Shown: positions 45,469 through 55,180, counted from the first letter of the stretch. The stretch: DNA of 64,000 nucleotides from Streptomyces sp. TSRI0107 (GCF_001905845.1 NZ_LIVZ01000001.1:496001-560000); one strand, 5' to 3'. Translations and numbers: made by a program. Notes: generated by a model not told the origin, from the sequence alone.

Positions 45469-46701
45469 ATGCCTTCCGCACTCCCCGACGGCGAGCCCGT
45501 CCCCGCCGACGGCGCGCTGCCCGCGTCCGCGCTCGCCGGGGCGGCCGACCGCCCCCTCGGGTTCTACCTGCACGTCCCCTACTGCGCGACCCGCTGCGGC
45601 TACTGCGACTTCAACACCTACACCGCCACCGAGCTGCGCGGCACCGGCGGCGTCCTCGCCTCCCGCGACAACTACGCCGACACCCTGATCGACGAGATCC
45701 GCCTCGCCCGCAAGGTCCTCGGCGACGACCCGCGCGAGGTCCGCACGGTGTTCGTCGGCGGCGGCACGCCGACCCTGCTGGCCGCCGGCGACCTCGTACG
45801 GATGCTGGGGGCGATCCGCGACGAGTTCGGGCTCGCGGCCGACGCGGAGGTCACGACGGAGGCGAACCCCGAGTCCGTGGACCCCGCCTACCTGGCCGAG
45901 CTGCGCCAGGGCGGCTTCAACCGGATCTCCTTCGGGATGCAGAGCGCGAAGCAGCACGTGCTGAGGATCCTCGACCGCACGCACACCCCCGGGCGCCCGG
46001 AGGCGTGCGTGGCGGAGGCGCGGGCGGCCGGGTTCGCGCATGTCAACCTGGACCTGATCTACGGCACGCCCGGCGAGTCCGACGACGATTGGCGGGCCTC
46101 GCTGGACGCGGCCCTCGGCGCCGGTCCGGACCACGTCTCGGCGTACGCGCTGATCGTCGAGGAGGGCACCCAGCTGGCCCGCCGGATCCGTCGCGGCGAG
46201 ATCCCGATGACCGACGACGACGTGCACGCCGACCGCTATCTGATCGCCGAGGAGCGGCTGTCGGCGGCGGGCTACGACTGGTACGAGGTGTCCAACTGGG
46301 CCACCTCCGAGACGGGCCGCTGCCTGCACAACGAGCTGTACTGGCGGGGCGCCGACTGGTGGGGCGCCGGCCCCGGCGCCCACAGCCACGTCGGCGGGGT
46401 GCGCTGGTGGAACGTGAAGCACCCGGGCGCGTACGCGGCGGCCCTGGCGGAGGGCCGCTCCCCGGGCGCCGGACGCGAGCTGCTGTCCGAGGAGGACCGG
46501 CGGGTCGAGCGGATCCTGCTGGAGCTGCGGCTGCGGGAGGGGGTGCCGCTGAGTCTGCTCCGCGAGGACGGGCTGAAGGCCGCGCACCGGGCCCTGTCGG
46601 ACGGACTGCTCCAGCGCGGACCGTACGAGGAGGGGCGCGCGGCACTGACCCTGCGGGGGCGGTTGCTGGCGGACGCGGTGGTGCGGGACCTGGTGGACTG
46701 A
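45469..46701 (+). CDS. hemW: Radical SAM haem chaperone HemW
   Basis: This 410-residue protein of the HemN/HemW family has the radical SAM cluster ligands Cys39, Cys43 and Cys46 (CATRCGYC), GGGTPTLL (about 105) and SFGMQS. The final 100 residues form the HemW C-terminal domain. It inserts haem into respiratory enzymes rather than acting as coproporphyrinogen oxidase, as annotated for most HemW proteins; the sequence alone cannot separate the two functions. ATG 45469 is chosen by the family N-terminus MPSALPDGEP; ATG 45460 is in frame. It abuts the opposing gene with no base between. Confidence 0.9.
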   Translation: MPSALPDGEPVPADGALPASALAGAADRPLGFYLHVPYCATRCGYCDFNTYTATELRGTGGVLASRDNYADTLIDEIRLARKVLGDDPREVRTVFVGGGTPTLLAAGDLVRMLGAIRDEFGLAADAEVTTEANPESVDPAYLAELRQGGFNRISFGMQSAKQHVLRILDRTHTPGRPEACVAEARAAGFAHVNLDLIYGTPGESDDDWRASLDAALGAGPDHVSAYALIVEEGTQLARRIRRGEIPMTDDDVHADRYLIAEERLSAAGYDWYEVSNWATSETGRCLHNELYWRGADWWGAGPGAHSHVGGVRWWNVKHPGAYAAALAEGRSPGAGRELLSEEDRRVERILLELRLREGVPLSLLREDGLKAAHRALSDGLLQRGPYEEGRAALTLRGRLLADAVVRDLVD

Positions 46702-47508
46702 TCAGCCGCCGGGGGCCGTCACGAAGTCGATCAGCTCCTCCACCTTCCCCAAGAGCTCCGGCTCCAGGTCCTTGTACGACCCCACCCGCTTCAGGATCGC
46801 CTGCCACACCGCCCCGGTGTTCTCCGGCCAGCCCAGCGCCCGGCACACGCCGGTCTTCCAGTCCTGCCCGCGCGGGACGTCCGGCCAGCCGGGGATGCCC
46901 AGGGCGGACGGCTTCACCGCCTGCCAGATGTCGATGTACGGGTGGCCCACCACCAGGGCGTGCTCGCTCGTCACCGACTCCGCGATGCGCCACTCCTTCG
47001 AGCCGGGGACGAGGTGGTCCACCAGGACGCCCAGTCTCGCGTCCGGGCCCGGCGCGAAGCCGGCGACGATCGACGGGAGGTCGTCCACGCCCTCCAGGTA
47101 CTCCACGACCACGCCCTCGACGCGCAGGTCGTCGCCCCACACCTTCTCGACCAGTTCGGCGTCGTGGCGGCCCTCCACGTAGATGCGCCCGGCGCGGGCC
47201 ACGCGCGCGCGGGCGCCGGGGACGGCGACCGAGCCGGATGCCGTACGGGTGGGCCGTACGGGACCGGAGGACGGCCGTACGAGGGTCACCGCCCGGCCCT
47301 CCAGCAGGAACCCGCGCGGTTCCAGCGGGAACACCCGGTGCTTGCCGAAGCGGTCCTCCAGCGTCACCGTGCCCGCCTCGCAGCGGATCACCGCGCCGCA
47401 GAACCCGGTCCCCGGCTCCTCGACCACCAGGCCGGGCTCCGCCGGGACCTCCGGGACGGGCTGGGGCTTTTTCCAGGGTGGGGTCAGGTCCGGAGAGTAC
47501 TGGCGCAT
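46702..47508 (-). CDS. DUF3097-like protein with Toprim-type motif
   Basis: This 268-residue protein matches the actinobacterial DUF3097 family. The segment GRIYVEGRHDAELVEKVWGDDL (centre EGRHDAELVEKV) resembles the Toprim metal-binding strand, and VEYLEGVDDLP and GVLVDHLVPGSKEW provide further acidic residues (ExGxxD and DxD-like). An N-terminal small beta domain precedes it (about 25-90). I infer a nucleic acid enzyme, weakly. TATCGT (47516-47521 on this strand) lies 7 nt before ATG 47508: a leaderless start. The stop codon abuts that of hemW. Confidence 0.75.
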   Translation of the reverse strand: MRQYSPDLTPPWKKPQPVPEVPAEPGLVVEEPGTGFCGAVIRCEAGTVTLEDRFGKHRVFPLEPRGFLLEGRAVTLVRPSSGPVRPTRTASGSVAVPGARARVARAGRIYVEGRHDAELVEKVWGDDLRVEGVVVEYLEGVDDLPSIVAGFAPGPDARLGVLVDHLVPGSKEWRIAESVTSEHALVVGHPYIDIWQAVKPSALGIPGWPDVPRGQDWKTGVCRALGWPENTGAVWQAILKRVGSYKDLEPELLGKVEELIDFVTAPGG

Positions 47509-47540
47509 TCGGATGACGATATGGACAGTGCGGGGCGCGC

Positions 47541-48272
47541 TCAGGGCGACACGCCGAAACGGGCCGCGAGCGTGTCGCGCTGCCGCCGTACGAACGCCGC
47601 GTCCACCACCGCCCCGTGGCCGGGCACGTAGACCGCGTCCGGGCCGCCGAGGGACAGCAGCCGGTCCAGTGCGTCCGGCCAGCGGGCCGGGACCGCGTCG
47701 GGGCCGGCCTGCGGCTCGCCGGACTCCTCGACCAGGTCGCCGCAGAAGACGACCTCAGGATCGCCGGGGACGAGGACGACCAGGTCGTGCGCGGTGTGCC
47801 CGGGGCCCACGTTGGCCAGCAGCGCCTGCCGGCCGCCGCCCAGGTCCAGCGTCCACTCGCCGGACACGTGATGGCGGGGCGCGACGAGGGTGTCCGCGGC
47901 CTCCGTCGCCGCCGCCTCGTCCAGGCCATGGCGCATCGCGTCCCCCCGCAGCTCCGCCCGCGCCCGCCGGGACGTCAGCGCGGCGTCCACGCCGACCGCC
48001 CCGAACACCTCGGCCCCCGCCAGCGCGGCCGCGCCGAAGACATGATCGAAGTGGGGGTGCGTGAGCGCGAGATGGGTCACACGGCCGCCGGCCAGCCGCT
48101 CGGCCTGCGCGCGCAGCCGGGCGCCCTCCGCGAGGCTGGAACCCGCGTCGATCAGCAGTGCCGTGCCGTGCCCTCGCACCAGTCCGGCCGTGCAGTCCCA
48201 GCCCGGCAGGCGGCACCGGCCGACCCCGGTCGCGAGCCGTTCCCATCCCAGCTCTTCCCAAGTCACCGTCAT
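47541..48272 (-). CDS. MBL-fold metallo-hydrolase
   Basis: This 243-residue enzyme carries THPHFDHVFG (about 70), the zinc motif of the metallo-beta-lactamase fold, plus GHTAHD and CGDLVE with the later ligands. The family covers glyoxalase II, lactamases and lactonases, and the substrate is not readable from sequence. TAGCGT on this strand (48279-48284) lies 6 nt before ATG 48272 with no ribosome binding site. It is followed 32 nt later on the same strand by the DUF3097-like gene. Confidence 0.88.
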   Translation of the reverse strand: MTVTWEELGWERLATGVGRCRLPGWDCTAGLVRGHGTALLIDAGSSLAEGARLRAQAERLAGGRVTHLALTHPHFDHVFGAAALAGAEVFGAVGVDAALTSRRARAELRGDAMRHGLDEAAATEAADTLVAPRHHVSGEWTLDLGGGRQALLANVGPGHTAHDLVVLVPGDPEVVFCGDLVEESGEPQAGPDAVPARWPDALDRLLSLGGPDAVYVPGHGAVVDAAFVRRQRDTLAARFGVSP

Positions 48273-48324
48273 ACCGCGACGCTAACCGTGACGCCCCCGC
48301 GGGCACGACCTCGCAGGACCGGCC

Positions 48325-48355
48325 TTGCCCGGGGCGTACCCGGCGGCCGTACACT
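48325..48355 (+). promoter_or_regulatory. Promoter of hrcA-dnaJ2
   Basis: TTGCCC (48325-48330) and TACACT (48350-48355) are separated by 19 nt. The start point would fall near 48362, just before the CIRCE operator. Confidence 0.55.
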
Positions 48356-48368
48356 GGGCCGGGTAAGG

Positions 48369-48395
48369 CTGGCACTCGCATGCGCAGAGTGCCAG
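48369..48395. promoter_or_regulatory. CIRCE operator (HrcA binding site)
   Basis: CTGGCACTC-N9-GAGTGCCAG is a perfect 9-9-9 inverted repeat, differing from the consensus only at the outer base pair (C-G instead of T-A). It lies between the promoter and the hrcA start codon, as expected for HrcA autoregulation. Confidence 0.95.
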
Positions 48396-48435
48396 GGGGA
48401 GCGCCAAGGGGACGAACCGCTGGAGGTGTGCGCGG

Positions 48436-49452
48436 ATGCTCAGTGAACGACGGCTTCAGGTATTGCGCGCCATCGTCCAGGACTACGTCGGAACCGAGGA
48501 GCCGGTCGGCTCCAAGGCGCTCACCGAGCGGCACAGCCTCGGCGTCTCACCGGCCACGGTCCGCAACGACATGGCCGCCCTGGAGGACGAGGGGTACATC
48601 GCCCAGCCGCACACCAGCGCCGGGCGCATCCCCACCGACAAGGGCTACCGGCTCTTCGTCGACAAGCTCGCCGAGGTCAAGCCGCTCACCGCGCCCGAGC
48701 GGCGCGCGATCCAGAACTTCCTCGACGGCGCCGTCGACCTCGACGACGTCGTGGCCCGCACGGTACGGCTGCTGGCGCAGCTCACCCGGCAGGTCGCCGT
48801 CGTGCAGTACCCGTCGCTGACCCGGTCCACGGTGCGGCACGTGGAGCTGCTGTCGATGGCACCCGCGCGGGTGATGCTCGTCCTGATCACCGACACCGGA
48901 CGGGTCGAGCAGCGGATGATCGACTGCCCGGCGCCGTTCGGCGAGACGTCCCTGGCGGATCTGCGGGCGCGGCTGAACAGCCGGGTCGCGGGCCGCCGTT
49001 TCACGGATGTGCCGCAGTTGGTGCAGGATCTCCCCGAGGCCTTCGAGCACGAGGATCGCGGCACCGTCCAGACGGTGCTCGCCACGCTGCTGGAGACGCT
49101 GGTCGAGCAGACCGAGGAGCGGCTGATGATCGGCGGCACCGCCAATCTGACGCGCTTCGGGCATGACTTTCCCCTCACCATCCGGCCTGTGCTGGAGGCG
49201 CTGGAGGAGCAGGTCGTGCTCCTCAAGCTGCTGGGCGAGGCGAAGGATTCGGGCATGACCGTGCGCATCGGTCACGAGAACGCCCATGAGGGACTCAACT
49301 CCACGTCGGTGGTGTCGGTCGGCTACGGTTCGGGCGGCGAGGCAGTCGCCAAGCTCGGCGTGGTCGGACCGACCCGCATGGATTACCCGGGAACGATGGG
49401 AGCGGTAAGAGCGGTGGCACGGTACGTCGGACAGATCCTGGCGGAGTCGTAA
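48436..49452 (+). CDS. hrcA: Heat-inducible transcription repressor HrcA
   Basis: This 338-residue repressor binds CIRCE and, with GroEL, controls class I heat-shock genes. It starts [29 protein letters not shown], with the winged helix (about 1-80, [17 protein letters not shown] as recognition part) and the ligand/dimer domain ([32 protein letters not shown]). It follows its own operator and abuts dnaJ2 exactly, so both are heat-inducible together. Confidence 0.98.
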   Translation: MLSERRLQVLRAIVQDYVGTEEPVGSKALTERHSLGVSPATVRNDMAALEDEGYIAQPHTSAGRIPTDKGYRLFVDKLAEVKPLTAPERRAIQNFLDGAVDLDDVVARTVRLLAQLTRQVAVVQYPSLTRSTVRHVELLSMAPARVMLVLITDTGRVEQRMIDCPAPFGETSLADLRARLNSRVAGRRFTDVPQLVQDLPEAFEHEDRGTVQTVLATLLETLVEQTEERLMIGGTANLTRFGHDFPLTIRPVLEALEEQVVLLKLLGEAKDSGMTVRIGHENAHEGLNSTSVVSVGYGSGGEAVAKLGVVGPTRMDYPGTMGAVRAVARYVGQILAES

Positions 49453-50589
49453 GTGGCCACGGACTATTACGCCGTTCTCGGCGTGCGCCGCGACGCGTCG
49501 CAGGAAGAGATCAAGAAGGCCTTCCGGCGGCTCGCCCGCGAGCTGCACCCGGACGTCAACCCCGATCCGAAGACCCAGGAGCGGTTCAAGGAGATCAACG
49601 CCGCTTACGAGGTGCTGTCGGACCCGCAGAAGAAGCAGGTCTACGACCTCGGCGGCGACCCCCTCTCGCAGAGCGGCGGCGCGGGTGCCGGCGGCTTCGG
49701 CGCGGGTGGCTTCGGGAACTTCTCCGACATCATGGACGCGTTCTTCGGTACGGCGTCGCAGCGCGGTCCGCGCTCGCGGACCCGCCGGGGCCAGGACGCC
49801 ATGATCCGGATCGAGGTCGAGCTCGACGAGGCGGCCTTCGGCACGACCAAGGACATCCAGGTCGACACCGCGATCGTCTGCTCCACCTGCAGCGGTGAGG
49901 GCGCGGCGCCGGGCACCTCGGCCCAGACGTGTGACATGTGCCGTGGACGCGGTGAGGTCTCGCAGGTCACCCGGTCCTTCCTGGGCCAGGTCATGACCTC
50001 GCGCCCCTGCCCCCAGTGCCAGGGCTTCGGCACGGTCGTGCCGAACCCGTGCCCGGAGTGCGCGGGCGACGGCCGGGTGCGGTCCCGTCGCACCCTGACA
50101 GTGAAGATCCCGGCCGGTGTCGACAACGGCACGCGGATCCAGCTCGCCGGTGAGGGCGAGGTCGGGCCCGGCGGCGGCCCCGCCGGTGACCTCTACGTCG
50201 AGATCCACGAACTCCCGCACCCGGTCTTCCAGCGGCGCGGCGACGACCTGCACTGCACGGTGACGATCCCGATGACGGCGGCGGCCCTCGGCACCAAGGT
50301 GCCGCTGGAGACGCTGGACGGCATGGAGGAGGTCGACATCCGCCCGGGCACGCAGTCCGGCCAGTCGATCCCGCTGCACGGCCGCGGTGTCACGCATCTG
50401 CGCGGCGGCGGCCGGGGCGACCTCATCGTCCACGTCGAGGTGCAGACCCCGACGAAGCTCGACCCGGAGCAGGAACACCTCCTGCGCGAGCTCGCCAAGC
50501 TGCGCGGCGAGGAGCGCCCGCAGGGGCAGTTCCAGCCGGGACAGCAGGGGCTGTTCTCGCGTCTGAAGGACGCTTTCAACGGCCGCTGA
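49453..50589 (+). CDS. dnaJ2: Chaperone DnaJ (second actinobacterial copy)
   Basis: This 378-residue co-chaperone of DnaK has a J domain (about 1-70, HPD at about 37-39), a Gly/Phe-rich linker (about 75-95), four CxxCxGxG zinc repeats (about 140-215) and the C-terminal substrate domain. GTG 49453 is the base after the hrcA stop codon, so the two are translationally linked and controlled by CIRCE. Confidence 0.97.
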   Translation: MATDYYAVLGVRRDASQEEIKKAFRRLARELHPDVNPDPKTQERFKEINAAYEVLSDPQKKQVYDLGGDPLSQSGGAGAGGFGAGGFGNFSDIMDAFFGTASQRGPRSRTRRGQDAMIRIEVELDEAAFGTTKDIQVDTAIVCSTCSGEGAAPGTSAQTCDMCRGRGEVSQVTRSFLGQVMTSRPCPQCQGFGTVVPNPCPECAGDGRVRSRRTLTVKIPAGVDNGTRIQLAGEGEVGPGGGPAGDLYVEIHELPHPVFQRRGDDLHCTVTIPMTAAALGTKVPLETLDGMEEVDIRPGTQSGQSIPLHGRGVTHLRGGGRGDLIVHVEVQTPTKLDPEQEHLLRELAKLRGEERPQGQFQPGQQGLFSRLKDAFNGR

Positions 50590-50688
50590 GAAGCGTCCTC
50601 GGGGTGGCTCGGCCCAGGTGGTGCCTGTGGTCTATGCCATACGCGGGGCGGATTCGGTCTTGTTCGGGGGACGTGACACCATGCGGTC

Positions 50689-51762
50689 ATGTCCTCCGCA
50701 CTGACCGATCTCTTCCCCCATCCGATCGTGCAGGCCCCCATGGCGGGCGGCGTCTCCGTGCCGCAGCTCGCCGCGGCCGTGTCCGAGGCCGGGGGGCTCG
50801 GTTTCCTGGCCGCCGGGTACAAGACGGCCGACGGCATGTACCAGGAGATCAAGCAGCTGCGGGGGCTCACCGGCCGCCCCTTCGGTGTGAACCTGTTCAT
50901 GCCGCACCCGGAGTATGCCGAGCCCGCCGCCGTCGGTGTCTACGCCCACCAGCTCGCCGGTGAGGCCGCCTGGTACGAGACGGAGCTGGGCGACCCGGAC
51001 AGCGGCCGGGACGACGGCTACGACGCCAAGCTCGCGGTGCTGCTGGACAACCCCGTGCCGGTCGTCTCCTTCCACTTCGGCGTCCCGGGCCGCGACGTCC
51101 TCGACGCGCTGCGCCGCGCCGGCACCCTCACCCTCGTCACCGCCACGACCGCCGACGAGGCCCGGGCCGTCGAACAGGCCGGCGCCGACGCCGTGATCGT
51201 GCAGGGCGTGGAGGCGGGCGGCCACCAGGGCACCCACCGGGACATCGCGGAGAACGACGGCTCCGGCATCGGGCTGCTGTCGCTGCTCGCCCAGGTCCGT
51301 GAGGCTGTACGGCTGCCCCTCGTCGCGGCCGGCGGCATCATGCGCGGCAGCCAGATCGCCGCCGTCCTCGCCGCGGGCGCGAGCGCCGCCCAGCTCGGCA
51401 CCGCGTTCGTGGCCACGCACGAGTCCGGCGCCCACGCCGTGCACAAGCAGGCGCTCACCAACCCGCTGTTCACGCGTACCGCGCTCACCCGCGCCTTCTC
51501 CGGCCGGCCCGCGCGCGGACTCGTCAACCGCTTCGTCCGCGAACACGGGCCGTACGCCCCCGCCGCCTACCCCGACCTGCACCACCTGACCGCCCCGCTG
51601 CGCAAGGCGGCCGCCAGGGCCGGTGACGCGCAGGGCATGGCGCTGTGGGCGGGACAGGGCCACCGGATGGCCCGCGAACTGCCCGCCGGTCAGCTCGTGG
51701 AGGTGCTGGCGGCCGAACTCGCGGCGGCTCGGACAGCGTTGTCGGGCGGTGGCACGGCATGA
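50689..51762 (+). CDS. Nitronate monooxygenase / 2-nitropropane dioxygenase family protein
   Basis: This 357-residue flavoprotein has a TIM barrel typical of NMO enzymes: IVQAPMAGGVS, GFLAAGYK, VSFHFGVPG, GADAVIVQGVEAGGHQG (about 165-181) and LVAAGGIM. Such enzymes oxidise alkyl nitronates or act as FabK-like enoyl reductases; the motif set fits NMO. ATG 50689 has CACCAT 6 nt upstream, close to a leaderless arrangement. It overlaps rsmE by 4 bp. Confidence 0.9.
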   Translation: MSSALTDLFPHPIVQAPMAGGVSVPQLAAAVSEAGGLGFLAAGYKTADGMYQEIKQLRGLTGRPFGVNLFMPHPEYAEPAAVGVYAHQLAGEAAWYETELGDPDSGRDDGYDAKLAVLLDNPVPVVSFHFGVPGRDVLDALRRAGTLTLVTATTADEARAVEQAGADAVIVQGVEAGGHQGTHRDIAENDGSGIGLLSLLAQVREAVRLPLVAAGGIMRGSQIAAVLAAGASAAQLGTAFVATHESGAHAVHKQALTNPLFTRTALTRAFSGRPARGLVNRFVREHGPYAPAAYPDLHHLTAPLRKAAARAGDAQGMALWAGQGHRMARELPAGQLVEVLAAELAAARTALSGGGTA

Positions 51763-52508
51763 CGGCACCGGTGTTCGTGGTCGAGCACTTCAACGCGGGC
51801 GGCGGCGGCCGGTACGTCCTCGACGGCCCCGAGGGACGGCACGCCGTCTCGGTGAAGCGGCTGCGCGCCGGCGAGGACGTCATCCTCACCGACGGCGCCG
51901 GGACCTGGGCCGACTGCGTGGTGCTCGGCACCGAGGGCAAGGACCGGCTGATCGTCCGGATGGACTCGGTCTCCGAGGAGCCGCCGGAGCAGCCCCGCAT
52001 CACCGTCGTCCAGGCCCTGCCCAAGGGCGACCGCGGGGAACTCGCCGTCGAGACCATGACCGAGGTCGGCGTCGACGCGATCGTGCCGTGGCAGGCCGCC
52101 CGCTGCATCACCCAGTGGAAGGGCGACCGCGGGCAGAAGTCCCTCGCCAAGTGGCGCGCGACCGCCCGCGAGGCCGGCAAGCAGTCCCGCCGGGTCCGCT
52201 TCCCCGAGGTCGCGGAGGCGGCGACGACCAAGCAGGTCGCCGCCCTGCTCGCGCGGGCCGACTTCGCCGCCGTGCTGCACTCGGACTTCGAGTACGGCAG
52301 CGAGCCGCTGGCCACCGCCGAACTGCCCGCCCAGGGCGAGATCGTGCTGGTCGTCGGTCCCGAAGGCGGTGTCGCCGCCGACGAGTTGGAGCTGTTCCGG
52401 CAGGCCGGCGCCAAGGCGTACGTCCTCGGCCGGAGCGTGCTGCGCACCTCGACCGCCGGTACGGCCGCCGCCGCCCTCCTCCTCGGCCGCACGGGCCGCT
52501 GGGACTGA
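51759..52508 (+). CDS. rsmE: 16S rRNA (uracil1498-N3)-methyltransferase
   Basis: This 249-residue SPOUT methyltransferase acts on 16S rRNA. It has the N-terminal PUA-like domain (about 1-75), LPKGDRGELAVETMTEVGV (about 91-109) and the C-terminal knot VLVVGPEGGVAADELELF and LGRSVLRTSTAGTAA. ATG 51759 overlaps the preceding stop codon (ATGA). In many genomes it follows dnaJ; here one enzyme gene is inserted between. Confidence 0.95.
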   Translation: MTAPVFVVEHFNAGGGGRYVLDGPEGRHAVSVKRLRAGEDVILTDGAGTWADCVVLGTEGKDRLIVRMDSVSEEPPEQPRITVVQALPKGDRGELAVETMTEVGVDAIVPWQAARCITQWKGDRGQKSLAKWRATAREAGKQSRRVRFPEVAEAATTKQVAALLARADFAAVLHSDFEYGSEPLATAELPAQGEIVLVVGPEGGVAADELELFRQAGAKAYVLGRSVLRTSTAGTAAAALLLGRTGRWD

Positions 52509-52510
52509 CG

Positions 52511-52900
52511 TCAAGGACCCGCTGCCGGGCCCTGCGCCTGACCTTCCGCCGCCGCGCGGCGGGCGGCGACGGCCCGCAGCAGCTCCCAGCCGTCCACCTG
52601 CCCGGCGCCGGGCAGCAGTCCGCGCCGCGTCGCCTCGTCGACGAGCGCGCGCACACTGCCCGGCTCGTTCAGGTTGAGCCCGTTGTGATGCTCGTCGATC
52701 ACGTATCCGCCGGGCTGGTAACCGCCCTCGACAGGCCGGCCGGGACCCTCACGGAAGACGATCCGCGTGCGCTCCCCGTCCCGGAGCAGGCTGACCACCT
52801 CCTCGCACGGCTGCCCGTCCCCGTGCCGGTGCCGGACACTCCACAGGTAGGTCGTCGACTCGTCCACCACGAGCTTCCGCAGGCTGCCCTTCTTGCGCAT
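52511..52900 (-). CDS. Hypothetical protein (129 aa)
   Basis: The protein is small and basic at its start (MRKKGSLRKLVVD), with a beta-rich region (STTYLWSVRHRHGDGQPCEEVVSLL, then TRIVFREGP) and an Ala/Gln-rich end. No motif is recognised. TAGCCT (52907-52912 on this strand) lies 6 nt before ATG 52900, and its TAG is also the stop codon of the upstream membrane protein gene, so the two genes overlap at the level of the promoter. It converges with rsmE two bases away. Confidence 0.7.
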   Translation of the reverse strand: MRKKGSLRKLVVDESTTYLWSVRHRHGDGQPCEEVVSLLRDGERTRIVFREGPGRPVEGGYQPGGYVIDEHHNGLNLNEPGSVRALVDEATRRGLLPGAGQVDGWELLRAVAARRAAAEGQAQGPAAGP

Positions 52901-52909
52901 CGCGCCAGG

Positions 52910-54529
52910 CTAGGCCTCCCCGCACCGCTTCGGCGCCGGGTTTTCCGTCGGCAGCAGCTGGACGTCCTCGCGGCGGACGGCGAAGGACTCCTGGAAGACG
53001 CTGCTGTTGAGGCGGGCCGGGTCCCAGAGCCAGATCCACTCGCCGGTGCTGCCGAAGGAGAGGACCGGGTGGCCGGTGGGGGCCGGGCCGTTCTCGACCG
53101 CGAGGGGCTTGCCCGGGTCCACGGGGCGGACGCACACCAGTCGGCCCTTGACGCCGTAGTAGCCGGGCGGGTTGGTGCCGTCGCGGGCGGTCGTCTCGGC
53201 CGCCCGGCCCGCCGCGCTGGTCGCCTGTTCCACGCCGATGACGACGGCGGTCAGCGTGTAGGCCACCCCCAGCACGGTCGCCAGCACCACGGCGAACAGC
53301 CGGAAGCCGCCGTCCCGGGCCAGCACGTGGAAGTGCCGCAGCCAGCCCACCACCGCCACGAAGAACAGCACGCTGCCCAGCGCGAGCGACATGGGCACGG
53401 CCGCGACCAGGTACGTGCCGAGCGTCGGCGCGGGCACGGCCGCCGCCCGGATGTCGAAGCGGTCCAGGTACACGTTGTGCATCTCCCCGCCGAGCCAGCG
53501 CACCATCGACCACACCACCGGCACCGACAACGGGATCAGCCAGGCGGCGTGCCGGGTGAAGAACGTGCGGCGCAGGGCGAGTGCCACGCCGGTGCCGACG
53601 AAGGCGACCGCCGCCAGCGCCAGCATCCCCGACCACAGGAACCCCGGGCCGACGTCCCGGCCCACCAGCGCGCCGACGCCGGCCAGAGCGGTCGTGCCGG
53701 CCAGGCTCGCCGCCCACCGCGCCCGGGGCCCGAGGTCGCGGGTCTCCTTCATCGTCCGGCCCAGCGGCAGCGCGCCCGCCGTGCTGAGGACGGCGGGCAG
53801 CAGCTTCCACAGCCCGTCCGCCCACACCACGTACATGCCGCAGACGATCGCCGCCACGATTCCCGCCGCGGCCGCGCCCTGCCACGCCAGCCGGATCCGC
53901 CGCTCCCGCGGGGTCTCGTCGCGTGGCGGGTTCGCGTCGGAGTGGCCGGGCACCCGCAGTCCGTGTCCGGAGTGGAAGGCCACCCCGCCCAGGGCGCGGG
54001 CCGTCAGCTCCGCCTCGGCCGCCGCCCGGGAGTCCGGGCCCGCGGGCACGGTCACGGCCCGCTCTTCGTCGGCGAGGCCGAACCAGGTCCAGGCCCGGTG
54101 CAGACGGCCGCCGGACGGCGGCCTGCGGTACACCTGGTACGTCGTCCGGGGCGGGCGCTCGTGCTCGACGAGGCCCGCGTCCCGCACCCAGGCACCCGAC
54201 TCGGACTGCTTGAAGAGCCGTTCGACCTCGGCCGTGGCCGTGCGGACGGCGCCGAAGCGCGCCCCGTGCAGCCGCACCTCCACGACGAGCGTCACGCGCC
54301 GCGGGTCGGCGGCGGTCGCCCGCTCGGCGGCCTCGGCGGGCCGTACCGCCCAGCCCCGTTCCTCGAACAAGCCGGTGACGTAGTCGACTTCGTCGGCGTG
54401 GTCGACCACGTCGACCAGGATCCGCACCCGGCGCCGACGAGGAGGCGCGGGCGGGGCGCCGGCCGGTTCCGTCCCCGCCGGTACACCGGGGCCGGGAGTG
54501 TCGGGAGTGGAACGGGTGGGCGGCGGCAA
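52910..54529 (-). CDS. Multi-pass membrane protein of unknown function (539 aa)
   Basis: TTG 54529 is the start: AGGAGG lies 4 nt upstream and the frame beyond it is not coding. Residues 1-35 are Pro/Gly-rich. Residues about 36-175 form a soluble domain with ILVDVVDHADEVDYVTGLFEERGWAV and a YQVYRRPPSGGRLHRAWTWFG segment. About six membrane helices follow (about 225-450). The C-terminal 90 residues form an outer beta domain (GYYGVKGRLVCVRPV, STGEWIWLWDP). I do not recognise the family; an envelope role is likely. Confidence 0.75.
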   Translation of the reverse strand: MPPPTRSTPDTPGPGVPAGTEPAGAPPAPPRRRRVRILVDVVDHADEVDYVTGLFEERGWAVRPAEAAERATAADPRRVTLVVEVRLHGARFGAVRTATAEVERLFKQSESGAWVRDAGLVEHERPPRTTYQVYRRPPSGGRLHRAWTWFGLADEERAVTVPAGPDSRAAAEAELTARALGGVAFHSGHGLRVPGHSDANPPRDETPRERRIRLAWQGAAAAGIVAAIVCGMYVVWADGLWKLLPAVLSTAGALPLGRTMKETRDLGPRARWAASLAGTTALAGVGALVGRDVGPGFLWSGMLALAAVAFVGTGVALALRRTFFTRHAAWLIPLSVPVVWSMVRWLGGEMHNVYLDRFDIRAAAVPAPTLGTYLVAAVPMSLALGSVLFFVAVVGWLRHFHVLARDGGFRLFAVVLATVLGVAYTLTAVVIGVEQATSAAGRAAETTARDGTNPPGYYGVKGRLVCVRPVDPGKPLAVENGPAPTGHPVLSFGSTGEWIWLWDPARLNSSVFQESFAVRREDVQLLPTENPAPKRCGEA

Positions 54530-54631
54530 CGGTCCTCCTGGACGAGGCGGTTGGGGCGAAACCCGATTGTGACGCGCGGGGCCCCCGAGTGGCCGTATGC
54601 GCTCTACCGCGGCACGCGAGACAGTGGGAGC

Positions 54632-55180
54632 ATGCCCACCATGGGTGCTTTGAGGCGGATTTGGGGTCGGCCGAGAGCCCGCCGGACGGCTGCGACGGCG
54701 TCGCTCGTGGCGGCCGTCGCCGTCGGTGCCGTGGCCTGCGATCCGGGCGGGCTGAGCGCGGCGACCGTGGCGTACACCACCGACCAGACCGTGACCCGGG
54801 AACTGGAGCGGCAGAAGGCGGACGTGCGGTGGCTGACCTGCACCGCGAACTTCGGCGACGACGGCCGCTCGACGCCCTCCGCGAGCGAGGACACCGTCGC
54901 CGACGTCGAGTGCCAGGGCGAGACCTCCGACGGCAAGGAGATCACCGTCAGCGGCAAGGTGACCCGTGCGGTCGACGGCCGCTGCATCCGCGGGGACATC
55001 GTCGCGAAGGTCGACGGCAAGGAGTGGTTCCACGTCAAGGGCCTCGGCGACTGCACCGCCCCCAGCACCCCGCCCGTGAACCGCCCGCCCGGCACCGGCC
55101 CCGACCCGGCCGTCACGGTGACCGTCACCAAGACCGTCTGGTGCCACGGCGACCCCGAGTGCTGGCCCCCGGGGAAGTGA
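54632..55180 (+). CDS. Secreted or lipid-anchored small protein
   Basis: This roughly 182-residue protein has an Arg-rich start, a hydrophobic stretch (ATASLVAAVAVGAVAC, Cys near 33) that could be a weak lipobox, a domain with two Cys (LTCTANFGDDG and VECQGETSDGKEITVSGKV), and a Pro-rich end with CHGDPEC. The repeated charged strand KEITVSGKVTRAVDGRCIRGD resembles DUF4333-type domains. ATG 54632 has GACAGT 6 nt upstream; ATG 54641 with GGGAG is the alternative. Confidence 0.65.
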   Translation: MPTMGALRRIWGRPRARRTAATASLVAAVAVGAVACDPGGLSAATVAYTTDQTVTRELERQKADVRWLTCTANFGDDGRSTPSASEDTVADVECQGETSDGKEITVSGKVTRAVDGRCIRGDIVAKVDGKEWFHVKGLGDCTAPSTPPVNRPPGTGPDPAVTVTVTKTVWCHGDPECWPPGK

